From Candidatus Anaeroferrophillus wilburensis (GTDB lineage Bacteria > Desulfobacterota > Anaeroferrophillalia > Anaeroferrophillales > Anaeroferrophillaceae), in the NCBI GenBank assembly GCA_016934315.1, contig JAFGSY010000014.1, positions 97,071 to 161,070 of the forward strand: a DNA stretch of 64,000 bases, written 5' to 3'. Shown piece by piece: positions 1-9,155 of this stretch; the stretch's first letter is position 1; each line of letters starts with the position of its first letter. Position numbers and translations under genes: made by a program. Under the pieces are notes generated by a model. The model was given only the letters and a program-made list of their open reading frames with translations. It had not been told where the DNA came from and searched no databases.

Positions 1-295
1 CAGACATGGTTTTTTCCCTTTCCTGTTAAAGATCAACGTTACCACCACAGGTGATGATGCTGTTTTCTTATGGCAAATATGGCCTTGATGTCAAGGAAGA
101 TAGCATGGAATGATTTGAAAACTCTAAAAGGTCAGCATGCTGATCTCTGAAACCTGATTACCAACGGAAAAATTTAGGCTTTCCGGATGGAAAACAAATA
201 TGCTATGCTTTCAGGGTTGTTTTCAGCCCGTACATTCGCTCAATGGTGGCAACAATCCCGGCAGACTGACCCCTGAACCCCTGCGAGGTGCAGTT

Positions 296-823
296 ATGGC
301 AAGAATAGGCAGAAATGATCCCTGTCCCTGCGGCAGTGGCCTGAAATACAAAAAATGCTGTCTTGGCAAGGCGGGCAGCCATATCCTGGCGGCGGCGGAA
401 AAAAACAAGGAGGCGTCCCTCGGGGAGAGGATTGCCACCCTGCAGGAGAAGGCGGTTGCCGGACAGCAGTCGCTTTACACGCTGGGGGCATTTATCCTCT
501 TCACGACAACAGCCGGAGATGGCTGGGTACTGGACATTACTGAAATGGACGCAGTACAAGTTGCCAGCAATGGAACAATACTGGATATTGTCATTGACGA
601 AAGCCCTGAAACCATTGAAATCAACTGGACCAATCGTTTCGCCATTAAAGAGAGGAATTTTGTCACCACCTCCTATGCCGACAATACGGTCAGGACATGG
701 GAGGGCTACCCTACTCACGGCATTGCCTCAGCCATGAAGAAAGTAAAGAAAAAATTCACCCCGGAGATGCTCCAGAGTATCCATCACGATGAGGATGAAC
801 CGGACATTGACCATGAACTCTAG
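296..823 (+). CDS. SEC-C zinc-motif protein
   Basis: A 175-residue protein that opens with a SEC-C motif ([13 protein letters not shown], about residues 8-20), the short zinc-binding motif found at the C-terminus of SecA and in many stand-alone proteins. The remaining ~150 residues have a charged helix (about 25-50), then a mixed region and an acidic tail ([13 protein letters not shown]). I do not recognise that part. ATG 296 is preferred over the upstream in-frame ATG at 200 because GAGGTG lies just before it and the SEC-C motif follows at once, as in related proteins. It stands alone; the next gene starts 65 bases later. Function unknown; a metal-dependent interaction role is inference from the motif. 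Confidence 0.8.
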   Translation: MARIGRNDPCPCGSGLKYKKCCLGKAGSHILAAAEKNKEASLGERIATLQEKAVAGQQSLYTLGAFILFTTTAGDGWVLDITEMDAVQVASNGTILDIVIDESPETIEINWTNRFAIKERNFVTTSYADNTVRTWEGYPTHGIASAMKKVKKKFTPEMLQSIHHDEDEPDIDHEL

Positions 824-888
824 ATGGTAATGCAAGCTGATCTTTGACCTTGACAAAAGAGCCAATGCAACGGAAAAGAGGATAGTCA

Positions 889-1767
889 ATGGTGGTTCCT
901 CTGCGTCAGCCATCCCTCACGCTGGCACTCTTTGCTGCCTGCCTGCTGTCCCTGTGGGGCTGTGCCGGCCTTTCTCCCTGCCCCTCTGCAACCGCGGACA
1001 AGCTGGCTGAACATGCCGGCTTACAAAAACAGTTTATTCAGTCCGGGAACTTTGAGCTGTTGACCTACAGCCGGACAACCGCACCGGGAGCAGCGCTGAC
1101 CATCTACATCGAAGGGGATGGTAGTGCCTGGCGGACCAGACGCTGCCTCTCATCCGATCCCACCCCGAAAAACCCAGTGGCACTGAAACTGGCACTGCTA
1201 GATCCGGCAGAAAATGTTGTCTATCTTGCCCGCCCCTGCCAGTATGTCATCAAAGCTGGAAAAGGCAACAACTGCAGTACCGGCTACTGGTCCACGAAAA
1301 TTTTTTCACCACCGGTGATCGAGGCCATAAATCAGGCCTGCTCAATCATGAAAAAGCAGGCCGGGGCGAGGGAAATTCATCTGGTCGGTTATTCCGGCGG
1401 CGGTGCAGTAGCAGTGCTGACCGCGGCCCGGAGAGACGATATCCTCAGCATCCGCACGATCGCCGGCAATCTTGACCACCAGGAAGTCTGCCGCCAGCAT
1501 CATATTTCGCCCTTGATCGGCTCATTAAACGCCATCGATGCGGCAGAAGTAATCAAGAATATTCCGCAAATTCATTTCTCCGGCAGCCGGGATCGGATCA
1601 TACCCCCAGCAATTGTCAAACGTTTTATCGCCCGGCAAACCGAACCCAGATGTTCGAAGATAGTTCTGGTACGAAACGTTGATCATCATAAAGGGTGGCA
1701 GGAACAATGGCCGACACTGCTCAGGATGCCCTTGCCCTGCACTCTACCAACACCTGACAGAGAGTAA
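889..1767 (+). CDS. Putative lipoprotein alpha/beta hydrolase
   Basis: 292 residues. The N-terminus is a signal sequence ending in a lipobox-like LWGC at about residue 25, suggesting a lipid-anchored envelope protein. The body has alpha/beta-hydrolase features: the nucleophile elbow GYSGGG (about residues 167-172, catalytic Ser inferred), an acid candidate in the GSRDRI segment and a late His in the VDHHKGW segment, giving a plausible Ser-Asp-His triad. Several Cys residues in the first half could form disulfides in the periplasm. GAGGAT precedes the ATG. The substrate is unknown; such proteins are usually annotated only as alpha/beta hydrolases. No pathway partner is evident beside it. Confidence 0.72.
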   Translation: MVVPLRQPSLTLALFAACLLSLWGCAGLSPCPSATADKLAEHAGLQKQFIQSGNFELLTYSRTTAPGAALTIYIEGDGSAWRTRRCLSSDPTPKNPVALKLALLDPAENVVYLARPCQYVIKAGKGNNCSTGYWSTKIFSPPVIEAINQACSIMKKQAGAREIHLVGYSGGGAVAVLTAARRDDILSIRTIAGNLDHQEVCRQHHISPLIGSLNAIDAAEVIKNIPQIHFSGSRDRIIPPAIVKRFIARQTEPRCSKIVLVRNVDHHKGWQEQWPTLLRMPLPCTLPTPDRE

Positions 1768-1856
1768 GCGCCGCTTATGGCTTTGTAGTACCATCCTCGA
1801 TGGGATTATGCATGGCAGATATCAGAAGACAACCAACAAAGAGCAAAGGAGACAGT

Positions 1857-2108
1857 ATGGACAAAAAAAGCTTGGTAATCGGCATCCTGTTGGCCACCAT
1901 CTTCTTTCTAGCGACCGGATTCAGCGGCGGAAAGGGGAGCTATGAAGCGTTTGCCACCGGCAAGGGGTATGCGATACTGAACTGCGAAACGGGAGTATTG
2001 AAGACCTTTATTCCGGCAGAAAAAAACCGCTTTTTCACGGTGGAAATCAACTACGAAAAGGAATCGTTCACCAGGAAATTGGGGCAGGTTCACAACATGA
2101 AAGAATGA
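1857..2108 (+). CDS. Small membrane-anchored hypothetical protein
   Basis: 83 residues beginning MDKKSLVIG, with one hydrophobic segment (about residues 5-22) that may be a signal anchor, followed by a short soluble domain rich in aromatic and charged residues. ATG 1857 has a strong AAAGGAG ribosome-binding site; the longer in-frame start at 1800 has none. I do not recognise the family. Its last 19 bases overlap the 3' end of the convergent dehydrogenase gene on the other strand. Confidence 0.6.
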   Translation: MDKKSLVIGILLATIFFLATGFSGGKGSYEAFATGKGYAILNCETGVLKTFIPAEKNRFFTVEINYEKESFTRKLGQVHNMKE

Positions 2109-3049
2109 TCTTCGCCGATCACATCCTCCAGGGGCTCCCGGTTAACATAGCGTTTCAGGTTCGCCAGCCACATCTGGCTTGCCCGCTGGCGGAAAAAAGG
2201 TGATGACCAGGCAATGTGGGGGGTGATAAAAACATTCGGCAGATCCCAGAAGGGATCATCCGGCGGCCACGGCTCTGCCGGCAGGACATCCAGGCATGCT
2301 TGACCGATGGCCTGTTCCTGCAGCGCCACGCGCAAATCTCCCAGATCAACGATCTGGCTGCGGGCAACATTGATGAGGGTCGCGGTGGATTTCATCAGCT
2401 GAAATTCGCGCCGCGCCATAATTCCTCTGGTCAGCGGGGTAAGCTCCAAGGCGAGGACAACAACATCCGCCCGGGGCAGAAACCTTGGCAGATCAGCCAA
2501 GGTTCCCTGCTGATCAACATCCGCCACCGGCCCAGGGGATTTCCTTATCCCCAGAACATGCATGCCGAAGGCCTTGCAAAACCTGGCCAACGGTTGCCCC
2601 ACATGCCCGAGACCGACAATCAGGACGGTTGTTCCCTGCAGACTCTGCAGGGGCAGCCGCTCCCAGCGATGCTGGCTTTGGTGAAAAGAGAGGCTGCCAA
2701 ACCGCTTTGCCGTCCAGAGCATCAGACCAATGACAAATTCCACCACCTCATTGGCGTTGGCTCCGGGGCTGTTGGTCAGGATAATATCTTTTGCTATGAT
2801 GCGTTCGTAAAAGTCACCGTCGATACCTGAATTTTCCGTATGGACCCATTTCAGGGCTGATATCTGGAGCAGTGCTTCTTTGAATGGCGGACAGTAGGCA
2901 TCGCCGATCAGAACGGCAAGTTCGCAGTCGGCCGGCGATGACGACCAGCTCCCGTCCGGCTCGAAAAGGGCCCAGGAGGAGTGCGGCACGACACACTTGA
3001 CCTGTTCGGCATACTGATCGTGGAATGATCTGGCAGCGGCAATTTTCAT
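2090..3049 (-). CDS. D-2-hydroxyacid dehydrogenase family protein
   Basis: 319 residues, the usual length for the D-isomer-specific 2-hydroxyacid dehydrogenase family, cytosolic NAD(P)-dependent enzymes that interconvert 2-oxoacids and D-2-hydroxyacids. Visible features are the Rossmann GLGHVG (about residues 144-149), the NVARSQIVD segment holding the catalytic Arg (family form usually NVARG), the DVLPAEPWPPDDPFWDLPN stretch with the Glu, and TPHIAWSSP with the catalytic His. Substrate cannot be read from sequence. It sits next to the radical SAM gene on the same strand (39-base gap) and beside the PaaK/GS locus, so it may act on a small acid made there; that is inference. Confidence 0.88.
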   Translation of the reverse strand: MKIAAARSFHDQYAEQVKCVVPHSSWALFEPDGSWSSSPADCELAVLIGDAYCPPFKEALLQISALKWVHTENSGIDGDFYERIIAKDIILTNSPGANANEVVEFVIGLMLWTAKRFGSLSFHQSQHRWERLPLQSLQGTTVLIVGLGHVGQPLARFCKAFGMHVLGIRKSPGPVADVDQQGTLADLPRFLPRADVVVLALELTPLTRGIMARREFQLMKSTATLINVARSQIVDLGDLRVALQEQAIGQACLDVLPAEPWPPDDPFWDLPNVFITPHIAWSSPFFRQRASQMWLANLKRYVNREPLEDVIGEDHSFML

Positions 3050-3088
3050 AAACGTACGTGGAAGGCCTTAACCTTGTCCATAATGCAC

Positions 3089-3982
3089 TCAGGACAAGGA
3101 CAGCGTGTCACCCAGCTTGCCCAAAGCCTGAGTCTGCGGGAAACCCCAGCAGTCAACAGCATACAGGCAGTCGCGGCAAGCTTCAACCTTGGCGTAACCA
3201 AGCATATCACTAAAAAGCATGCAATGGGCATCCAACTGATGTCCACTGTCAACAAAAGCCCGGTCAGGATCCACTTCCCGGTAATCTTTGAATTCATCAA
3301 GTTTACATGGTGGCAGGCCCTGGAGAAAAACCGTAACACCTTTTTTCTCCAGCAGACGAATTGCCTCGCCAAGAAAACTTTTCAGTTCGGTAAAATCTTC
3401 CGGAACAAACTGGTCAACCTGCCGGGCAGTTGCTTCAAAAAAAAACGGCAGGGTAAAAAGTGCTTTGGAGGTGCCTAGATCACCAATAAGCCGACCCATA
3501 TCAGGCAGACAGCGGAAGTTTGATTTAAGTACCACACTGTTGGTTCTGACCGGCAGCTGACAATCCAGAAGATTCTTGATCCCAGCAAGGCGTCTGGCAA
3601 ACGTCTTGGTAGTACCGGTAAGCTGATCACAGGCAGCCTCATCATGATAGCTGAAACCCACCAGCACCCGGTTAAGGAACGGTGCACATTCTTTGACGAA
3701 CTGCCGGTCGTGAAATCGGATGGCATTGGTGTGGAGATAGGTGGTTAATCCCTGCTCTTTAATGAACTTCAGGGTTGCAAGAAACTCCCTATGAATGGTC
3801 GGCTCACCACCGGACAAACACACCTCACTGATCTTATACGTTTCCTTAAAAAACAGGATATTGGCGGCAATCTCCTCGAAGTTCATGGTGCGCTTACCCT
3901 GATTGTTGCTGATGCAGCAGTAGCCGCAGCGTGAATTGCAGGTGTAGTTTGCCTTGATCTCAAGCTTGGTAAAATTGGGCAT
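3089..3982 (-). CDS. Radical SAM protein
   Basis: 297 residues. The radical-SAM cluster motif CNSRCGYC (Cys15, Cys19, Cys22) begins the barrel, followed by the SGGEPT segment (about residues 58-63) that binds SAM. Near the C-terminus more cysteines (HCML, EACRDCLYAVDCWGF) could hold an auxiliary Fe-S cluster, as in SPASM/twitch-type proteins, though the spacing does not match a full SPASM domain. These enzymes cleave SAM to a 5'-deoxyadenosyl radical; the substrate here is unknown. The gene is followed by the hydroxyacid dehydrogenase on the same strand and starts back to back with the PaaK-like gene, with 244 bases between. Confidence 0.88.
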   Translation of the reverse strand: MPNFTKLEIKANYTCNSRCGYCCISNNQGKRTMNFEEIAANILFFKETYKISEVCLSGGEPTIHREFLATLKFIKEQGLTTYLHTNAIRFHDRQFVKECAPFLNRVLVGFSYHDEAACDQLTGTTKTFARRLAGIKNLLDCQLPVRTNSVVLKSNFRCLPDMGRLIGDLGTSKALFTLPFFFEATARQVDQFVPEDFTELKSFLGEAIRLLEKKGVTVFLQGLPPCKLDEFKDYREVDPDRAFVDSGHQLDAHCMLFSDMLGYAKVEACRDCLYAVDCWGFPQTQALGKLGDTLSLS

Positions 3983-4226
3983 GATTATCTTTCATGACAG
4001 GGTTATCTGCAAGGTGCATCATTGAAAGAAGGCAACGCTCAAACCAACGGCAACGTTATGCCAACCACAGGGGAAGTGATAACGTAGCATTGCAAGCCAG
4101 AGAGCAATCTATGTGATCGCTTTCCCCATGTCAAGGTCAAAAAAATCTGGCTTTTGGCAATGGTACACGGTATGAAGGAACGATAATCATCTTCTCACCA
4201 TACCTTGGGAAAAGCATCCGCCCCAT

Positions 4227-5609
4227 ATGAAGAAATTTTTTCATCTTCCCCTGAAGTCATCAGTCGAGGGTATCATCTGGCCCCCCATGAGCAATCCCCG
4301 GGCAGCAGCCCACCTGGCCATGCAATACCAGCTGGAACACACCCAGCGGCTGACAACTGAAGAAATCCAACAGCACCAATTACAGCAGCTTAATCTCCTC
4401 TGGCACTACGCCTGCCGCCAAGTTCCCTATTACCGTCAACGCCTGCCGCTGCTACCCTTCAGCGAACGAGAGCCATTGACCTGGGATCACTGGCAACGGA
4501 TTCCCCTGTTAACCAGAGACAACATCCAGATGGAACAAGACTCCCTCTTAAGCCGCAATGTGCCGCCAAAACATGGCAAACCATTCAAAACTCAAACTTC
4601 CGGTTCAACCGCCAAACCCCTGACCGTTTGGCACAGCAGTTTGACCACCTTTTTCTGGCGGGCCTTCACCCTGCGGGAACACTTCTGGCACCAGCGTGAT
4701 TTTTCCGGCAAGCTGGCGGCCATTCGCTTTATCAACAACAAAAATGCCAGGGCACCCCATGGTTTGCAGCTGGGAGGCTGGGGGACTTCAACGGACATTG
4801 TCCTTAAAACCGGACCGGCCTGCTTCCTTGACATCAAAACCCCCCTGGAAGAGCAGGCGTCCTGGCTTGACCGTGAGCAGCCACAATTTTTGCTCTCCTA
4901 TCCAACCAACATCCTGGCACTGGCACATCATTTTAAAAACTCCGGAAAAGCATTAAGCAACCTTCAGGAAGTGAGAACCTTCGGCGAGACGGTAACCGAC
5001 GAAACCAGAACATTGTGCCAAGAGGTGTGGGGTGTCGAGCTCACTGATATGTACAGCACCCGTGAAGTCGGCTATATAGCCCTTCAGTGCCCGGAAGAAC
5101 GCCAGTACCATGTCCAGGCAGAAAACGTCCTGGTTGAAATTCTGCGTGACGACGGCACGTCCTGCAGTCCGGGTGAAGTCGGCAAGGTGGTTATCACCCC
5201 CCTGCACAATTTTGCCTCGCCGCTCATCCGCTATGATATCGGCGACTACGCTGTATTAGGCGAGCCCTGTCCCTGCGGCCGGGGACTGCCGGTGATCAAC
5301 AAGATCATGGGCCGGGTGCGCAACATGCTTACCCTACCCACCGGCCAGCGATTTTGGCCCAGCTTCAACTACAAGGGACTCACTAAGGTCGTGGCCTACC
5401 GCCAGATTCAGATCTGCCAGCATACCGCATCAGAGCTGGAAATTCGACTGGTGGTCGATGGGCAGATTTCCACTGATCAGGAAAAGGAGATGACGGCAAT
5501 CATCCACAAAGCGCTCAACTACCCTTTTGCCATTGCTTTCACCTATGCCGACACCATCCCCAGAACAAAAGGGGGGAAATACGAGGAGTTCATCTCCCAT
5601 GTTGCCTGA
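4227..5609 (+). CDS. PaaK/CapK-like acyl-adenylating enzyme, copy 1
   Basis: 460 residues of the phenylacetate-CoA ligase/CapK family in the ANL superfamily, which adenylate a carboxylic acid and usually pass it to CoA. Visible: the phosphate-binding loop TSGSTAKP (about residues 126-133; normally TSGSTGKP), the acyl-site segment DMYSTREVGYIALQCPE, RYDIGDYA (adenine/ribose region), the PCPCGRGLP cysteine pair typical of the family and the C-terminal IPRTKGGK lysine loop. The start matches the N-terminus of the next gene, a close paralogue (much of the sequence is identical or conservative). The Gly to Ala change in the P-loop-like motif is notable. Substrate unknown. Confidence 0.85.
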   Translation: MKKFFHLPLKSSVEGIIWPPMSNPRAAAHLAMQYQLEHTQRLTTEEIQQHQLQQLNLLWHYACRQVPYYRQRLPLLPFSEREPLTWDHWQRIPLLTRDNIQMEQDSLLSRNVPPKHGKPFKTQTSGSTAKPLTVWHSSLTTFFWRAFTLREHFWHQRDFSGKLAAIRFINNKNARAPHGLQLGGWGTSTDIVLKTGPACFLDIKTPLEEQASWLDREQPQFLLSYPTNILALAHHFKNSGKALSNLQEVRTFGETVTDETRTLCQEVWGVELTDMYSTREVGYIALQCPEERQYHVQAENVLVEILRDDGTSCSPGEVGKVVITPLHNFASPLIRYDIGDYAVLGEPCPCGRGLPVINKIMGRVRNMLTLPTGQRFWPSFNYKGLTKVVAYRQIQICQHTASELEIRLVVDGQISTDQEKEMTAIIHKALNYPFAIAFTYADTIPRTKGGKYEEFISHVA

Positions 5610-6978
5610 TAACGCACCTCTACAATCATCCTTTCGGAGCATCGCATGGCCCACGATACCCTCCCCCCAGGCCGCCGCCCACCTAGCCATGCAGTACCAG
5701 CTGGAGCAAAGCCAGTGGCTGGAGGAACAGGATATCCGCCGCCGGCAGCTGTTGCAGCTACGGCCTCTCTACTCCCATGCCGCTCAACATGTTCCTTTTT
5801 ACCAACAGCATCTTAATGCACTGCCATGTGACCAGCTGGCACCCATCAGCTGGGAGCAGTGGCAGGCCATCCCCTTGTTGACCCGCAATGACCTCCAGCA
5901 GGCAGGGGACTCTATTGTAAGCACCAGCCTGCCACCCGGGCATGGCAAACCCTTTCCCACTGCTACCTCCGGTTCAACAGGCAAACCGGTCACCGTCTGG
6001 CATAATGACATTATCACCTTTTTCTGGCTTGCCTTTACCCTGCGGGAACACATGTGGCATCAGCGGGACGTTGCCGGTAAGCGGGCCTCAATACGTTACA
6101 CCGGCGGCAACAATGCTGATCCTCCCTCGGGGCTGCAGTTTAAAAGCTGGGGAGCACCCACTGCTATACTGTTTAAAGCGGGGCCATCCTGCATCCTCGA
6201 CATCAAAACCCCTCTTGATGAGCAGGCGGCCTGGCTGGTACGTGAGCAGCCTGACTATCTCCTCACCCACCCCACCAACGCCCACGCCCTGGCTCACCAT
6301 TTCAAGCAATCTTCTGAAAGACTTCACAACCTTAAGGAGGTGAGGACCCTGGCAGAAACCCTGACCGCAGAAACGGTAGCCCTCTGCAAGGAAGTCTGGG
6401 GAGTAGAGGTTACCGACATGTACAGCACCAAAGAAGTCGGCTATATAGCCCTCCAGTGCCCCGAGCAGAGGACATATCATGTCCAGGCAGAAAATGTCCT
6501 GGTTGAAATTCTCCGTGAGGACGGCACCCCCTGCCGGCCAGGCGAAGTGGGCAAAGTAGTCATAACTTCCCTGCACAACTACGCGTCACCGATCATTCGC
6601 TATGATATCGGTGATTATGCCGAAGTCGGGACGCCCTGTGCCTGTGGCCGGGGCTTGCCGGTGATCAATAAGATTATGGGCCGCGTACGAAACATCCTGA
6701 CCCTGCCAAGCGGTATCAAACATTGGCCGGTGTTCAATTACCCGGGTCTGGAAGCGGTGGTCCCCTTCCGCCAGATCCAGGTTTTACAGCATACTCCAGA
6801 CAGTCTGGAAGTACGGCTTGTGGTTGAGAAAAAGGTCAGTCATGATCAGGAAAAACAGATGAAAACGATTATTCAAGATGCGCTCCACTTCCCTTTTGCG
6901 GTGACCTTCAGTTACCATGATGAGATCCCCAGGACCAGGGGAGGAAAGTTCGAGGAATTTATCTCCTTCGTTTCATAA
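5599..6978 (+). CDS. PaaK/CapK-like acyl-adenylating enzyme, copy 2
   Basis: 459 residues, paralogue of the preceding gene over its whole length. It keeps the canonical TSGSTGKP loop, DMYSTKEVGYIALQCPE, RYDIGDYA, CACGRGLP and the C-terminal IPRTRGGK. ATG 5599 overlaps the end of copy 1 by 11 bases, which implies translational coupling and makes the longer in-frame start inside copy 1 unlikely. Two neighbouring copies with one altered core motif suggest division of labour (two acids, or one active plus one divergent partner). The glutamine-synthetase-like gene follows on the same strand, so an acyl-adenylate or acyl-CoA joined to an amine is one possible pathway logic; this is inference. Confidence 0.87.
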   Translation: MLPDNAPLQSSFRSIAWPTIPSPQAAAHLAMQYQLEQSQWLEEQDIRRRQLLQLRPLYSHAAQHVPFYQQHLNALPCDQLAPISWEQWQAIPLLTRNDLQQAGDSIVSTSLPPGHGKPFPTATSGSTGKPVTVWHNDIITFFWLAFTLREHMWHQRDVAGKRASIRYTGGNNADPPSGLQFKSWGAPTAILFKAGPSCILDIKTPLDEQAAWLVREQPDYLLTHPTNAHALAHHFKQSSERLHNLKEVRTLAETLTAETVALCKEVWGVEVTDMYSTKEVGYIALQCPEQRTYHVQAENVLVEILREDGTPCRPGEVGKVVITSLHNYASPIIRYDIGDYAEVGTPCACGRGLPVINKIMGRVRNILTLPSGIKHWPVFNYPGLEAVVPFRQIQVLQHTPDSLEVRLVVEKKVSHDQEKQMKTIIQDALHFPFAVTFSYHDEIPRTRGGKFEEFISFVS

Positions 6979-7045
6979 CCATCCTCTAAGCATCCATATT
7001 CCATCATCAGCACCGTTAAACCTGTTTACAGGAGAACTGAAAAAG

Positions 7046-8512
7046 ATGCGCGGCCAGAAAGCACAGAGAATAAAGTCTGCATTCATTCACCGTTGTGGAC
7101 TTGATGACCATGAGCGGCAACAGGCAGTCGAAGCCGTTATCGCCAGAGCTAAAAAAGAAAACCTCGAAACTATCCGCCTCTCTTTTGCCGACCAGCATGG
7201 CATTTTTCGCGGCAAGACGATCACTGTTGATGGTCTTGCTGCGGCACTGATGGATGGCTGCACCATAACCAGCACCCTGCTGCTGAAAGACACCTCCCAT
7301 CGCACGGTATTTCCCATCTGGACGCCGCCAGGACCCTTTGGCCGTCCCCAACTCATGGGCGGCGCTGATGTCATGATGGTTCCCGACCCGCATACGTTTC
7401 GCATTCTTCCCTGGTCGCCTGCAACCGGCTGGCTATTGTGTGATCTCTATTTCACCGATGGCATCGCCATCCCCTTTTCCAGCCGCCACCAGGGACGGCG
7501 GGCCGTTGAAGCACTGGCACAGGCGGGCTATCGCTACCGGGCCGGTCTGGAAGTGGAGTTTCATCTTTTCAGACTTGTGGACCCCCACCTCCGCTGTGAC
7601 CAGGCAGGCCATCCTCCACAACCGCCGGAGGTCAACCTCCTGGCCCATGGCTATCAGTATCTGACCGAACTCAGAGCCGATGAACTGGAACCGGTGCTGG
7701 ACCTTCTCCGCCGGACCGCCCTGGAGCTTGGTTTACCCGTCCGCTCCGTGGAGGTAGAATTCGGTCCCAGCCAGGTGGAATTTACCTTTCACCCGGAAGA
7801 GGGCATCGGGCAGGCGGACAACATGATGATCTTTCGCAACGCGGTGAAGCAGGTATGCCGCCGACAAGGTTATCACGCCACCTTTATGTGCCGCCCATCC
7901 CTGCCGAATCTCTTCTCCAGCGGCTGGCACCTGCACCAGTCTCTGACTGATCATCATAGCGGCCGTAACATCTTTGTTCCTGACAACCCCACAGAGTGGC
8001 TTTCCCCCATCGGTTGTCACTATGTCGGCGGTCTGCTTCGGCATGCCGCTGCCTGCTGCGTCTTTACCACCCCGACAGTCAACGGCTACCAGCGCTACCG
8101 GCCTTACACCCTGGCTCCCGACCGGGCTGTCTGGGGAAGGGAAAATCGCGGCGCCATGATCCGGACCATTGGCGGCCCAGGGAATCCGGACACCCGGATT
8201 GAAAACCGCATTGCTGAACCGGCAGCGAACCCCTATCTCGCCTTTGCCTCACAGATCTACGCCGGACTGGATGGCATCCAGACAAAAACAGCTCCCGGTC
8301 CGCCCAGCGATGCCCCCTACGAAGCGGAAGCTCGGCTTCTGCCTCGCAGCCTGTCCGAAGCACTCCAAGCCCTAAGAGCTGACCGTGTCATCACTGAAGC
8401 CATGGGAGAGGAATTCATCAATTATATCACAACCATCAAAGATGCTGAAGTTGACCGGTTTATGACCGAGATAAGCGCGTGGGAGCAGAAAGAGTATTTT
8501 GAAATCTTCTGA
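7046..8512 (+). CDS. Glutamine-synthetase-like ligase
   Basis: 488 residues of the glutamine synthetase superfamily, nearest in appearance to the GlnA-like/PuuA group of gamma-glutamyl-amide ligases rather than housekeeping GlnA. Visible: N-terminal beta-grasp segment (IRLSFADQHGIFRGK, about residues 48-62), metal-binding EVEFHLF and EVEFGPSQVEFTF, the HLHQSL histidine segment, the RENRGAMIRTIGG nucleotide/phosphate region, and the family ending EPAANPYLAFA. The start at 7046 has CAGGAG nine bases upstream; the longer in-frame start overlaps the previous gene. It follows the PaaK pair by 67 bases and is probably co-transcribed. Likely joins glutamate or another acid to an amine using ATP; substrates unknown. 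Confidence 0.86.
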   Translation: MRGQKAQRIKSAFIHRCGLDDHERQQAVEAVIARAKKENLETIRLSFADQHGIFRGKTITVDGLAAALMDGCTITSTLLLKDTSHRTVFPIWTPPGPFGRPQLMGGADVMMVPDPHTFRILPWSPATGWLLCDLYFTDGIAIPFSSRHQGRRAVEALAQAGYRYRAGLEVEFHLFRLVDPHLRCDQAGHPPQPPEVNLLAHGYQYLTELRADELEPVLDLLRRTALELGLPVRSVEVEFGPSQVEFTFHPEEGIGQADNMMIFRNAVKQVCRRQGYHATFMCRPSLPNLFSSGWHLHQSLTDHHSGRNIFVPDNPTEWLSPIGCHYVGGLLRHAAACCVFTTPTVNGYQRYRPYTLAPDRAVWGRENRGAMIRTIGGPGNPDTRIENRIAEPAANPYLAFASQIYAGLDGIQTKTAPGPPSDAPYEAEARLLPRSLSEALQALRADRVITEAMGEEFINYITTIKDAEVDRFMTEISAWEQKEYFEIF

Positions 8513-8566
8513 TTAGCAGCACATGGCATTGTGCGGGGACAATTGGTTACCCGTAGAAGGGAGCAA

Positions 8567-9121
8567 ATGATACGCATCGCCATCACCGGATCCCACTCAG
8601 TGGGGAAAACCACCCTGGCCAAAAAACTTATGAAGAAGTTGTCAGCTATGGATATGAGCAGCATGGTCGCGGAGGAACCCATTGAGGTTGTCCGTCGCCA
8701 GCATCCTGGGATTGTCAACGATCCAAACACCTTCTACATAAGGCTTTTGGAAGAACACTTCAAAAGACTCAATGGAATTGATTGCGACTGCTGTCTCTAT
8801 GACCGGAGTTTAATGGACCTGCTCGTCTATTACCGGCTCGAGGAACCGGACAATCCCGCTTTTACTTCATTGCTGGAGGAAATGCTGCAGTGGTATGTCC
8901 GGTCAATTGATCTGTTTTTCTATCTGCCGATCGAATTTCCCCTGGTGGCCGATGGCCGACGGCCGCTCAGTGAAACCTACCGCGAGCAGGTAGATGAAAT
9001 GCTTAAAACGGTTGCCAGAAAGGCTGCCATCAGGTGGATTACCATTGCGGGCAGTATCCAAGAGAGGGTTGCAAAAGCAGTAGCCGTAATAAGAACGTAT
9101 GATTCCTCTCTGGAGAGATAA
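8567..9121 (+). CDS. P-loop ATPase/kinase-like protein (AAA_28 type)
   Basis: 184 residues. It starts with the Walker A motif GSHSVGKTT (residues 7-15) and has a DRS motif after a hydrophobic strand (CLYDRSLMDLLVYY), the layout of small P-loop kinases and the AAA_28/NadR-C-like family. ATG 8567 follows GGGAGC closely and places Walker A at the N-terminus, as expected; the longer start at 8531 adds a non-homologous tail. Last gene of the + strand run containing the two PaaK-like genes and the GS-like ligase, so a small-molecule phosphorylation step is conceivable. Substrate unknown. Confidence 0.78.
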   Translation: MIRIAITGSHSVGKTTLAKKLMKKLSAMDMSSMVAEEPIEVVRRQHPGIVNDPNTFYIRLLEEHFKRLNGIDCDCCLYDRSLMDLLVYYRLEEPDNPAFTSLLEEMLQWYVRSIDLFFYLPIEFPLVADGRRPLSETYREQVDEMLKTVARKAAIRWITIAGSIQERVAKAVAVIRTYDSSLER

Positions 9122-9155
9122 GCACCGGGGCTATATTCCTTGGCAAGACCATACT

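Noticed and set aside
132..143. 12-bp perfect palindrome TCAGCATGCTGA
   Set aside because: Could be an operator, but one short palindrome in AT-rich sequence with no second copy is weak.
4041..4110. Apparent third copy of the 150-bp repeat (CAACGGCAACG)
   Set aside because: Only a short block resembles it; the other blocks are missing.
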